Shown piece after piece: positions 17,035-24,243 of a DNA stretch of 39,052 nt. Numbering within the stretch: the first letter of the stretch is position 1; each line of letters starts with the position of its first letter. This DNA is from Clostridia bacterium (GTDB taxonomy: Bacteria; Bacillota; Clostridia; Oscillospirales; CAG-272). The translations under genes and the position numbers were made by a program. The notes under the pieces are model-generated. The model did no database searches, was not told the origin of the DNA, and saw only the letters and a program-made list of their open reading frames with translations. The stretch lies in the NCBI GenBank assembly GCA_017547545.1, contig JAFYPJ010000049.1, positions 1 to 39,052 of the forward strand. Reading direction: 5' to 3'.

Positions 17035-17061
17035 AAGCAAGGCAATCAATTGCCTTGCTTC
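17034..17061. terminator. Terminator embedded in the 3' ends of two convergent genes
   Basis: GAAGCAAGGCAA (17034-17045) pairs with TTGCCTTGCTTC (17050-17061) over a four-base loop. It begins at the last base of the GH2 stop codon and covers the last codons of the MBL gene. Confidence 0.7.
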
Positions 17062-17927
17062 TTCCATAACATCATATTATCTTCAAATATAAATTCAAGC
17101 TCACCCTTATCCTTTAGATAAGTAAGATATGAACGAACCGTTGAACCTACAAGACAATATTGTTCAAAGGTCATTTTCAAACTGTATTCCTCAAAAAGCA
17201 TTTGGAGAATACTTTCAAAATTAAGAGGCTCTCTGCAGATATTTATTATCTTTTCTGCAATTTCGTTAACCTTATCAATATTATACTGTACAAGTTCGGA
17301 AATATCCTCGCATGCATCTGCATGTGAGGGTACAAACATTTTTGCATTCATCATTTTAACCCTTTCAAGGGTTTCGATGTATGCACTAACATCATATATA
17401 AAACCTATACCGTATTTATCAAGGGTTGCTTTGCTTGAAAGGCAGTCAGCAAGGTAAACTACATCCTCATATCTGTATCCCACCATGTCAAAAAAATGAC
17501 CTGGTAAAGAAATTATCTCTATGCCTTTTGGCAATACATTTGTACAGAGGGACAAGCATTCACATTCCTGTGCCATTAAAAACTTGTGGCGCAGATCCTT
17601 TGAAGGATATCCTCCGTAAAGAAAGGAGGGTTCAAGGATGGGATGATTGGTGAAATCAGCTTCTATTCCCGGTGCATATATTTTACAGTTGGTTTGCGCC
17701 TTTAAATATTTATTTCCACCTATATGGTCGGCATTGGAATGAGTATTGTAAATTGCTTTAAGACTCCAGCCGTTACTGCCCAGAATTTGTCTTACCTTTC
17801 TGCCTGCGTCCTTATCATTCCCGCTGTCTATAAGACATACTTCTGTTTCATTAAGCTTTATAAGCCCTATTTTGGCAGGGCTCTGAATATAAAAGCAACT
17901 TTCAGATAACTGTATAAGCTCGTACAT
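17046..17927 (-). CDS. MBL-fold metallohydrolase with an altered metal motif
   Basis: This is a 293-residue metallo-beta-lactamase-fold protein. The first metal motif reads H63-S-N65-A-D67-H68 (in NTHSNADHIGG) instead of HxHxDH, so the second His is Asn. Later ligands seem present: His in LPGHFFDMVGY, Asp in VYLADCLS and His in VPSHADAC. The last 70 residues form a helical domain with a pattern like a winged-helix tail (FEQYCLVGSTVRSYLTYL). Substrate unknown. It starts one base after the SulP stop codon, with AGAGGAA inside the end of that gene, so the two are translationally coupled. This linkage suggests a role tied to the anion the transporter moves. Family assignment is firm, activity is not. 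Confidence 0.85.
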   Translation of the reverse strand: MYELIQLSESCFYIQSPAKIGLIKLNETEVCLIDSGNDKDAGRKVRQILGSNGWSLKAIYNTHSNADHIGGNKYLKAQTNCKIYAPGIEADFTNHPILEPSFLYGGYPSKDLRHKFLMAQECECLSLCTNVLPKGIEIISLPGHFFDMVGYRYEDVVYLADCLSSKATLDKYGIGFIYDVSAYIETLERVKMMNAKMFVPSHADACEDISELVQYNIDKVNEIAEKIINICREPLNFESILQMLFEEYSLKMTFEQYCLVGSTVRSYLTYLKDKGELEFIFEDNMMLWKKQGN

Positions 17928-17928
17928 A

Positions 17929-19581
17929 TTATTCCTCTGTCTTTCTTGTATAGGCTAATGCATCGTCTATATGTGCAAAAAATCTTTCTTTACCCAAATT
18001 TCCGTAAAGTCCCGATTTTTTAAGAACCTTTTCAGGCTGTTCGTTAACATGGGAAAAAATAAGCTTTACACCCTTGGATTCACACTTTTTGTATATTTGC
18101 ATAAGAGAATTCATTGCAGACTGATCAAGGGCGGGCACACTCCTCATTCTAAGTATCAGATATTCAGTATTTTCATTGAAAGAAATATTGAGTATTTTGT
18201 CTGCCGCACCAAAGAACATGGGTCCGCTCACTTCATACACAAGAACATTTTTGGGAACATTTCTGCTTTCTATACTGTCGGGATCGCTTTCGGGAGCAAT
18301 TACAACATAACTTTCATCGCTCATGCGCTTCATAAAGAAGATAACCGCCAAGCCCATACCTACCGCTATAGCAACCACAAGGTCAAATACAACGGTAAGA
18401 ATAAAGGTTACAACCATTACAAATATATCGCTCTTAGGTGCGGTTTTTACTATATGTAGAAACTTTTTCCATTCGCTCATATTGTAAGCAACCATAAAAA
18501 GTATTGCCGCGATACAAGGCATGGGAATAAGCTCTGCCAAAGGCATAAGAACAAGAATTACAATCAGGAGAACTATTGCATGTACCATACCGGCTACAGG
18601 AGTTCTTCCGCCGTTTTTGGCATTTGCCGCTGTTCTGGCTATAGCACCTGTTGCAGGAATACCTCCAAAAAGAACCGAGGCAATATTACCAAGTCCTTGA
18701 GCAGTCAATTCCGCATTGGAATTGTGCTTTGAATTTACCATGGTATCTGCTACAACGCAGGATAAAAGAGATTCTATTGCAGCAAGTATGGCTATTGTAA
18801 AAGCGTCCGGAACAAGAGAAATAACCTTGTCAAAGCTGAATTCCATACCTTTTAAAGCAAATTCGGGGAGTCCTGAGGGAATACTGTAAAGCTCTCCGAT
18901 TGTGCTTACACCTTCTCCTAAAACGGGGATGAATTTTACCATTAACGCAGATACAACAACCGCTATAAGTGAGGGAGGTACGCGTTTTTCTATTTTAGGA
19001 TAAATTATCAGTATTGCAAGGCATACAACTCCAACCAACAATGCCTGCCAGCTAAAGGTTGAAATTGAATCTATGTTTGCCTCTATCTTTTCCATTGCCT
19101 CTATAGGCTTAACACCCTCTGCATAGCGTAAACCCAAAAAGTCCTTTATCTGACCTATAAGAATGGTTACTGCTATACCCGATGTAAATCCTACGGTTAT
19201 TGTGTTGGGAATAAACTTGATAAGAGAACCAAGCTTGAATACTCCCATAAGTATAAGCATTATACCTGCAATTATAGTTGCAATTATAAGCCCGTCCATA
19301 CCCTTTGTGGCAACAATACCGGCAACAATAGTAGCAAAGGCGGCTGTAGGACCTGCTATTTGCACACGGCTTCCGCCCAAAAAAGAAACAATAAAACCTG
19401 CCGCAATAGCGGTATATACACCGCAGGCGGGTTCAACGCCTGATGCTATAGCCAAAGCTATAGACAAAGGAAGGGCAATTATTGCAACTATTATACCTGC
19501 AATTAAATCTTTTAAAAACTGACCTTTATTATAGGTCTTCATTGCCGAAAAAAGCTTCGGCATTAAATAAAAATTCTTCAC
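17929..19581 (-). CDS. SulP-family anion transporter with a C-terminal STAS domain
   Basis: A 550-residue inner-membrane transporter for sulfate, bicarbonate or a similar anion. It has about a dozen hydrophobic segments; DLIAGIIVAIIALPLSIALAI (23-43) and GSRVQIAGPTAAF (70-82) are the SulP hallmark regions. The STAS domain spans about residues 440-540, including LILRMRSVPALDQSAMNSL. The start is a GTG seven bases after AGGAG. It is the first gene of an operon with the MBL gene. The promoter has a palindrome covering its -10 (see the separate entry). Substrate cannot be told from sequence. Confidence 0.93.
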   Translation of the reverse strand: MKNFYLMPKLFSAMKTYNKGQFLKDLIAGIIVAIIALPLSIALAIASGVEPACGVYTAIAAGFIVSFLGGSRVQIAGPTAAFATIVAGIVATKGMDGLIIATIIAGIMLILMGVFKLGSLIKFIPNTITVGFTSGIAVTILIGQIKDFLGLRYAEGVKPIEAMEKIEANIDSISTFSWQALLVGVVCLAILIIYPKIEKRVPPSLIAVVVSALMVKFIPVLGEGVSTIGELYSIPSGLPEFALKGMEFSFDKVISLVPDAFTIAILAAIESLLSCVVADTMVNSKHNSNAELTAQGLGNIASVLFGGIPATGAIARTAANAKNGGRTPVAGMVHAIVLLIVILVLMPLAELIPMPCIAAILFMVAYNMSEWKKFLHIVKTAPKSDIFVMVVTFILTVVFDLVVAIAVGMGLAVIFFMKRMSDESYVVIAPESDPDSIESRNVPKNVLVYEVSGPMFFGAADKILNISFNENTEYLILRMRSVPALDQSAMNSLMQIYKKCESKGVKLIFSHVNEQPEKVLKKSGLYGNLGKERFFAHIDDALAYTRKTEE

Positions 19582-19609
19582 TTTAAAACTCCTAAAATTT
19601 AATCAAGCG

Positions 19610-19644
19610 GTGATAATATTATCACATTTCCCCGAAAATGTCAA
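19610..19644 (-). promoter_or_regulatory. SulP-MBL promoter with a 16-base palindrome over the -10
   Basis: Leftward TTGACA (19639-19644) and TAATAT (19616-19621) are 17 bases apart. GTGATAATATTATCAC (19610-19625) is a perfect palindrome that contains the whole -10, so a repressor bound there would block transcription. The start codon lies about 29 bases downstream. Confidence 0.75.
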
Positions 19645-19674
19645 GAAAGCAAGGCTAAAAAACACCCTGCTTTC
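19645..19674 (-). terminator. Probable terminator of the lipoprotein-protease operon
   Basis: GAAAGCA pairs with TGCTTTC over a 16-base middle that adds a further GG/CC pairing after one mismatch. It lies 13 bases past the protease stop codon. The downstream - strand bases are few T's, and the SulP -35 begins directly after it. Confidence 0.5.
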
Positions 19675-19687
19675 TTTTTCTTCTTTA

Positions 19688-21130
19688 TTATTCCATTGCT
19701 TTTTTTACTGCCGCCAGAACATTTACCATATTTACATCGGTACCTTCAACATCGATATCTGCGGTACTGCAAAGTATTTCTTTAACCTGCGCTCCCGTAA
19801 GAGAGGGCTTAACAGACCATACACATGCCGCCGCACCTGTAACATGAGGAGCAGCCATAGATGTACCTTCAAAAGTAGCATACTTTTTGGGTTTATGGGT
19901 TGCAGAATATATTTCAACACCCGGAGCCATCAGATCAACACGGCTTCCGTTATCGCTGAAGACTGCCTCCTTATAACCTTCCTCTGTTTTTTCTACAGCA
20001 CCAACACTTATAATTCTGGATCTTACATCTTCGTTATCTATCATAACAAAAGGATGACCGTAATTCGCCTGACCGTTTGTTACTCTTTCATCAGAAGATT
20101 CATAGCTCCAGCCGTAATATACATCTTCAATCTCATCTTCGTTCTGTGTAAATGTAAAGCAAGCATTATTTCCCGAAGCATTTACAATAACAAAATCATA
20201 ACCCTTTTCAAGCATAGAAAGGAAATATTCCTCCAATATGTCAACCTGATACTGAATATCAGCCGTAACATCCGGATATTTTTGCATAAGGCAATATACA
20301 GTTGAAGCATCGTCAATTCCAAGGCTGACATTTATAACCTTAACATTTCTTGTTAAAAGTGCGGTAAGTGCTGCCTTATATATGAACATTGTGCAATCAA
20401 GATCACCTGTGGAGAATCCGTAAAGATTTCCTTTCGCAAGAGGATAAACTCCGTTTATTCCCAAGCCGTTATCCCGGGTTGCCCCCATAATGCCCATAAC
20501 ATGGTTGCCGTGTTCATTGTATGTAGGTTCTGTATTGCTCAAAAGCTCTGCATATTCAATATCCTCATGGTCTTTTGCAAAAGAAGCATCTATTGCGCCT
20601 AAATGTATTGCTTCGGCATCCTTTACATATTCCGCTGCTTTATCTGCCTTTATAGCCTCATAGCCCCAGTTATCTTTGTACTTTACAAAACCGCTTGTTC
20701 CTTCCTCTTCGTTGGTAAGAACTGTTTGAAGATGAGAAGCATAAAGTATCTCCTCATTTTCAAGCTTTTTTGTTAAATCAAGAAGCTCGTCATAGGTATA
20801 TGTTTTATCAAAGCGCCACTGATAATCTCCTGTAAGTTCAATATATCCAACAACACTTGCACCATAACTTTCAGCAAGCTCTTCAACCTCGGATTTTGCA
20901 ACGCCTTCGTTTGCAATTACAAGAATCTCGTTATTAACATACTCATAATACGCCTCGGTAAAATCACGGTTTTCCGGATAACTTCTTACATAATATATCT
21001 CACCCGTATTATATTCAGAATCGGAAAGGTCTACCGTATTGAAGTCAGGCTCCGGTCTGCTTTTTTGACATGAAGCCAAAATACAAATAATTGTAACGAC
21101 CAATAAAATCCACGCTGTCAGTTTTTTCAT
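19688..21130 (-). CDS. Subtilisin-like (S8) serine protease lipoprotein
   Basis: An extracellular peptidase held to the membrane by a lipid. The 480 residues start with a signal ending LASC (acceptor Cys21). Residues 40-145 look like an inhibitor-type propeptide region. The catalytic triad is Asp181 (GAIDASF), His207 (NEHGNHVMGI) and Ser424 (FEGTSMAAPHVTG); Asn321 in NASGNN is the oxyanion-hole residue. All expected residues are in place, so it should be active. AAGGAG lies eight bases before the ATG. It follows the lipoprotein gene at 21146 by 15 bases. Substrates could be the partner lipoprotein or other surface proteins, which is inference. Confidence 0.92.
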   Translation of the reverse strand: MKKLTAWILLVVTIICILASCQKSRPEPDFNTVDLSDSEYNTGEIYYVRSYPENRDFTEAYYEYVNNEILVIANEGVAKSEVEELAESYGASVVGYIELTGDYQWRFDKTYTYDELLDLTKKLENEEILYASHLQTVLTNEEEGTSGFVKYKDNWGYEAIKADKAAEYVKDAEAIHLGAIDASFAKDHEDIEYAELLSNTEPTYNEHGNHVMGIMGATRDNGLGINGVYPLAKGNLYGFSTGDLDCTMFIYKAALTALLTRNVKVINVSLGIDDASTVYCLMQKYPDVTADIQYQVDILEEYFLSMLEKGYDFVIVNASGNNACFTFTQNEDEIEDVYYGWSYESSDERVTNGQANYGHPFVMIDNEDVRSRIISVGAVEKTEEGYKEAVFSDNGSRVDLMAPGVEIYSATHKPKKYATFEGTSMAAPHVTGAAACVWSVKPSLTGAQVKEILCSTADIDVEGTDVNMVNVLAAVKKAME

Positions 21131-21145
21131 TGTATAATCTCCTTT

Positions 21146-21871
21146 TTAATAAGAATATTCAAAAAATCCGTAATGATCTACTGTGTTGTAAATAGCATAG
21201 CTTTCTACTACAGAACCGCCTGAAATATAATTATATGACCATGTTTTAAATTCTTCGTTCATTTCATATTCGGGAGCATCCGATGTATACAGAATAAAGT
21301 TGGTACATCCGCTTATACCGTATGCATCACTGGCTATGTAACGGACACCGCCCTCTATCCAGCTGCCCCCTGTTCCATAATCATACACAAGCTTTGTAAG
21401 TTCAAGGGAATACGAATAACTGTTTATGGGAGTTATATTGAAATTGCCAGAAAAATCACAGATATAAACAGTTCCGTTAGGATAGGATGTACCCATATCT
21501 CCCATATCCGAATCATGATAGCTACCTATGAATTTACCGTTGGGTTGTAAGGTTAAAGAAGTACCCCATCCGCCTACACCGCTGGAAAAAGCAAATTCTG
21601 TAGGCAAAAAGCTGAGATCAAGCTGCGGCTCTACCGGCACAGGTTCGGTTTGTGCCTGTGTTTGAGGCTGTGTTTCCGGTTCGGTTTCCGGTTCCGGTTC
21701 GGTTTCCGGCTCGGGATCTACAATATACATTTTTGTTTCTTCCAATTCTTCATCAGGATAGCCTTTTGTTGATACTTTTTCTTCATTAAAATAATATTTT
21801 GCTATCAAACCGCAAGACGAAAAAGTAAATACCGTAATAATTGCCAATAATATTAAAAGATATTTTTTCAT
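21146..21871 (-). CDS. Lipoprotein with a Glu/Pro/Thr-rich linker
   Basis: This 241-residue exported protein has a signal ending FSSC (acceptor Cys20). Residues about 45-78 form a low-complexity linker (EPETEPEPETEPET-type, then QPQTQAQTEP), a spacer through the cell wall. The C-terminal 150 residues are rich in Gly, Tyr and Ser, probably beta-sandwich, with no family I recognise. I choose ATG 21871, which follows GGTGG by eight bases. A GTG at 21883 is also in frame. The strongest site upstream (CAGGAG) serves a five-codon frame that ends one base before this ATG. It is the first gene of an operon with the S8 protease. Confidence 0.75.
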   Translation of the reverse strand: MKKYLLILLAIITVFTFSSCGLIAKYYFNEEKVSTKGYPDEELEETKMYIVDPEPETEPEPETEPETQPQTQAQTEPVPVEPQLDLSFLPTEFAFSSGVGGWGTSLTLQPNGKFIGSYHDSDMGDMGTSYPNGTVYICDFSGNFNITPINSYSYSLELTKLVYDYGTGGSWIEGGVRYIASDAYGISGCTNFILYTSDAPEYEMNEEFKTWSYNYISGGSVVESYAIYNTVDHYGFFEYSY

Positions 21872-21872
21872 T

Positions 21873-21890
21873 TTAACAACCACCGTCCAT
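21873..21890 (-). CDS. Possible five-codon leader peptide
   Basis: ATG GAC GGT GGT TGT TAA (peptide MDGGC) has a good CAGGAG seven bases upstream, better than the site of the lipoprotein gene itself. Its stop codon ends one base before the lipoprotein ATG, so it could couple translation. It may instead be a chance mini-frame beside a GTG start of the lipoprotein. Confidence 0.35.
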   Translation of the reverse strand: MDGGC

Positions 21891-21915
21891 ATCTGTTCTC
21901 CTGAAATTTTATATA

Positions 21916-21944
21916 ATTATAACATTAAATTATATAAAAGTCAA
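21916..21944 (-). promoter_or_regulatory. Promoter of the lipoprotein-protease operon
   Basis: TTGACT (21939-21944) and TATAAT (21916-21921) with a 17-base spacer, reading leftward. The -35 directly follows the rubredoxin terminator stem. Confidence 0.72.
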
Positions 21945-21947
21945 CAA

Positions 21948-21965
21948 AAGCGCCCAAAGGCGCTT
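21948..21965 (-). terminator. Terminator of the ferritin-rubredoxin operon
   Basis: AAGCGCC / GGCGCTT with a four-base loop, followed leftward by TTGTTGACTTTT. It lies five bases past the rubredoxin stop codon. Confidence 0.8.
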
Positions 21966-21970
21966 CTATC

Positions 21971-22129
21971 TTATTCAGCTTCGCTGAAATCTTCTTTGCC
22001 TACTCCACAAAGGGGACAGACAAAATCATCGGGGAGGTCTGCAAATTTTGTTCCTGCCGCAATACCGTTATCAGCATCACCTACAGCCTCATCATATTCC
22101 CATCCGCATATATCACATACATATTTCAT
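21971..22129 (-). CDS. Rubredoxin
   Basis: A 52-residue iron protein that carries single electrons, in anaerobes usually to peroxide- or superoxide-reducing enzymes. Its four iron ligands are two CxxC pairs, Cys5/Cys8 (VCDICGW) and Cys38/Cys41 ([12 protein letters not shown]); the Gly, Tyr and Phe residues of the standard fold (CGWEYD, PDDFVCP) are present. The length is exactly that of the common family. GGAGG lies eight bases before the ATG. It is 33 bases behind the ferritin gene and ends before a terminator, so the two form an iron and oxidative-stress operon. Confidence 0.97.
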   Translation of the reverse strand: MKYVCDICGWEYDEAVGDADNGIAAGTKFADLPDDFVCPLCGVGKEDFSEAE

Positions 22130-22162
22130 TTTTATTTCCTCCGTTATTTTATATTATTTTAA

Positions 22163-22675
22163 TTATAACACCAAAGAAGGTGCCGAATATACTCTTGCTG
22201 CTAATTCCTGATTGAGCATATAAAGACTCTTGGGATCAGAACCGAAAAGCTCCATTTTAGAGATAAGATCGTTTGCATTGGTTTCCTCTTCTCCCTGCTC
22301 CTTTACAAACCAGTCAAGAAACTGCATGGTACGGAAATCTCTTACATCATAAGCCGCACCGTAAATTTCATTTATGAGAGAAGTTACATACTCTTCATGT
22401 TCAAGACCTGCCTTTAATACATCCATGTGTTCATTAAAAACCTTATCCGGCTTTGCAATGGATTCAAGGGTAACTGTCATATTCTCATTCTGAAGGTATG
22501 TATAAAAGAGCATTGCATGATCTCTTTCCTCCTGTGCCTGGATCATATACCAATTTGCAAAACCGTCAAGCCCCTTCGCCTTGAAATAGTTGGAAAAATC
22601 AAGGTAAAGATATGCCGAATATAATTCCTTGTTGATCTGCTGATTTAAAAGCTCATGTACTTTTTTGTCCATCAT
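22163..22675 (-). CDS. ftnA: Bacterial non-heme ferritin
   Basis: An iron-storage cage protein with ferroxidase activity. The 170 residues are the normal length. The ferroxidase ligands align by position with E. coli FtnA: Glu17, Glu50, His53, Glu94, Gln127 and Glu130 (in INKELYS, QAQEERDHA, LEHEEYV and KEQGEEE). No heme-binding Met typical of bacterioferritin is obvious. GAGAGG lies nine bases before the first of two adjacent ATGs; the first is used. It has its own promoter (22712-22739) and a PerR-like box (22690-22704), and is followed by rubredoxin. Confidence 0.96.
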   Translation of the reverse strand: MMDKKVHELLNQQINKELYSAYLYLDFSNYFKAKGLDGFANWYMIQAQEERDHAMLFYTYLQNENMTVTLESIAKPDKVFNEHMDVLKAGLEHEEYVTSLINEIYGAAYDVRDFRTMQFLDWFVKEQGEEETNANDLISKMELFGSDPKSLYMLNQELAARVYSAPSLVL

Positions 22676-22689
22676 GATTATTTACCTCT

Positions 22690-22704
22690 CTTTAATAATT
22701 ATAA
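22690..22704 (-). promoter_or_regulatory. PerR-like box upstream of ferritin
   Basis: The leftward sequence TTATAATTATTAAAG matches the PerR box TTATAATNATTATAA at all but two of its 14 specified positions. It lies between the -10 and the start codon. The region is AT-rich, so chance matches are possible. Confidence 0.45.
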
Positions 22705-22711
22705 CACTTTT

Positions 22712-22739
22712 ATTATAACATTATTTCAAATTTTTTCAA
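22712..22739 (-). promoter_or_regulatory. Promoter of the ferritin-rubredoxin operon
   Basis: TTGAAA (22734-22739) and TATAAT (22712-22717) with a 16-base spacer. The -35 overlaps the last bases of the ferredoxin-like gene. A second TATAAT lies at 22698-22703. Confidence 0.6.
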
Positions 22740-23443
22740 GTCTTTTCCAAAATTCTTCCGTCGGTAGATATAGTAATTACCTGCCACGGAATAAATTTTC
22801 CGCTCGCCTGCAAAGCTCTTTTTACTGCATTTTCAATACCTCCGCAGCAAGGAACCTCCATGCGCACCACTTTAACACTTTTTATATTATTATTTGCTAT
22901 TATCTGTGTAAGCTTTTCTGAATAATCTCCCTCGTCAAGCTTGGGACAACCGATAAGTGTTATGTGATTACGAATGAATTCATTATGGAAGTTACCGTAT
23001 GCAAAAGCACTGCAGTCTGCAGCAACAAGCAGATTTGCATTATCAAAATAGGGTGCATTTACCGGAACCAGCTTTATCTGGCAAGGCCATTGCGAAAGCT
23101 GACTTATAATATCGCAACTGCCTGTGTTTACAGGAGTGGCGGTGCGCTTTATTGCCTTTGAATTCATTCCGGGACATCCGCAGGGCAGTTTTTTGGGGAT
23201 CTGCTTTTCCTGCTTTGCTTTAAGTACCGCAGCCTCATCATAAGCAGGCGCTTCCCTTTCCTCAAAACTTATAGCATCTACAGGGCAGGCAGGAAGGCAA
23301 TCTCCAAGACCGTCGCAATAATCCTCACGGGTTAGCTCTGCTTTTCCGTTTATCATTTCAATTGCACCTTCGTGGCAGGCTTTTGCACAAGCACCGCATC
23401 CGTTGCATTTTTCTTTATCTATTTTTATAATCTTTCTTATCAT
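22736..23443 (-). CDS. 4Fe-4S ferredoxin-domain protein
   Basis: A 235-residue protein whose first 60 residues form a two-cluster ferredoxin domain: Cys13/16/19/23 (CNGCGACAKACHEG) and Cys43/49/53 (CDGLGDCLPACP), the second motif having a longer first spacing than normal. The C-terminal part (about 90-235) has more Cys, notably CGCPG, IGCPKLDEGDY and VPCCGGIENA, which may bind further metal. The start at 23443 has AAAGGAA eight bases upstream. It is divergent from the Crp/Fnr regulator. Such ferredoxin and Crp/Fnr pairs recur in anaerobes, and the regulator probably controls this gene. The enzyme it serves is unknown. Confidence 0.9.
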   Translation of the reverse strand: MIRKIIKIDKEKCNGCGACAKACHEGAIEMINGKAELTREDYCDGLGDCLPACPVDAISFEEREAPAYDEAAVLKAKQEKQIPKKLPCGCPGMNSKAIKRTATPVNTGSCDIISQLSQWPCQIKLVPVNAPYFDNANLLVAADCSAFAYGNFHNEFIRNHITLIGCPKLDEGDYSEKLTQIIANNNIKSVKVVRMEVPCCGGIENAVKRALQASGKFIPWQVITISTDGRILEKT

Positions 23444-23460
23444 AAATATATTCCTTTCTC

Positions 23461-23519
23461 TTGCTTTTCTGTTATCATTATAGTATAATAACAACATAAA
23501 GTATGTTGAATTTTCAACA
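23461..23519 (+). promoter_or_regulatory. Promoter and operator of the Crp/Fnr regulator
   Basis: -35 TTGCTT (23461-23466) and -10 TATAAT (23484-23489) are 17 bases apart. The perfect inverted repeat TGTTGAA-TT-TTCAACA (23504-23519) starts about eight bases after the expected start of transcription and resembles Fnr-type sites (TTGAT-N4-ATCAA) in layout. It is likely bound by the regulator itself. Confidence 0.65.
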
Positions 23520-23532
23520 AAATGAGGTTTTT

Positions 23533-24192
23533 ATGAAAAAATATTTAGAAATTTTAAAAAAATGCCCTCTTTTCTTTGAAATTGAAGAAGAATCTCTTTT
23601 GCGTATGCTTACCTGCCTTGGGGCAACTATAGATCTTTATGATAAAAAATATACTGTAATGCCGGAGGGTAAGCCTGTAAAGCATATTGGTATTGTTCTT
23701 TCGGGAAGTGTCCAGATAAATCAAGTGGATTATGACGGTAACAGAACTATCATTGCAAATGTATACCCCGGCGAGCTCTTTGCAGAGGCCTTTGCTTGCG
23801 CTGAAGCAAAATCTTTTCCTCTTTCTGTTATAGCAAACGAGCCTTCCTATATTATGCTTATTGATGTGTCACATATTCTTCATACCTGTAACAACAATTG
23901 CGGATTCCATCAACAGCTTATCTTTAATCTTATGAAAGATATTGCGCTGAAAACTATAACATTTTACCAAAAAATTGAGGTGACCTCAAAACGCTCTACC
24001 CGTGAAAAACTGCTGACATATCTGAACATGCAGGCGAAAAAGGCAGGATACAGAACCTTTGATATACCCTTTAACCGTCAGGAATTGGCAGATTTTCTTG
24101 AGGTTGACCGCAGCGGACTTTCTGCCGAAATAAGCAAGCTTCGCAAGGAAGGAATTATTGAAAGCAACAAAAATCATTTCACCTTAATATAA
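23533..24192 (+). CDS. Crp/Fnr-family transcriptional regulator
   Basis: A 219-residue regulator. The cyclic-nucleotide-binding-type beta barrel covers residues about 15-130, with VLSGSVQINQVDYDGNRTIIA and YPGELFAEAFAC in the positions of the effector pocket. The dimer helix follows, then a winged HTH (about 165-215: FNRQELADFLEVDRSGLSAE). No N-terminal Cys cluster like that of E. coli Fnr is visible (a CPLF near the start has one Cys), so it may sense something else. The ATG at 23533 follows GAGG by five bases; an earlier ATG at 23503 lies within the operator. Divergent from the ferredoxin-like gene. Confidence 0.92.
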   Translation: MKKYLEILKKCPLFFEIEEESLLRMLTCLGATIDLYDKKYTVMPEGKPVKHIGIVLSGSVQINQVDYDGNRTIIANVYPGELFAEAFACAEAKSFPLSVIANEPSYIMLIDVSHILHTCNNNCGFHQQLIFNLMKDIALKTITFYQKIEVTSKRSTREKLLTYLNMQAKKAGYRTFDIPFNRQELADFLEVDRSGLSAEISKLRKEGIIESNKNHFTLI

Positions 24193-24204
24193 AAGATAAA
24201 GATA

Positions 24205-24230
24205 AAAACCGTTCCCGAAGGAACGGTTTT
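24205..24230. terminator. Bidirectional terminator between the Crp/Fnr gene and hppA
   Basis: AAAACCGTTCC / GGAACGGTTTT with a CGAA tetraloop. The A and T runs serve both convergent genes. Confidence 0.88.
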
Positions 24231-24243
24231 ATTTATTGGTTAT

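Noticed and set aside
19610..20305. 231-codon frame antisense to the protease gene
   Set aside because: It lies opposite a complete S8 protease with an intact catalytic triad; its product is Cys/Tyr/Arg-rich without a pattern.
22154..22168. Second PerR-like box near the end of the ferritin gene
   Set aside because: It overlaps the ferritin stop codon in an AT-rich stretch and is probably a chance match.
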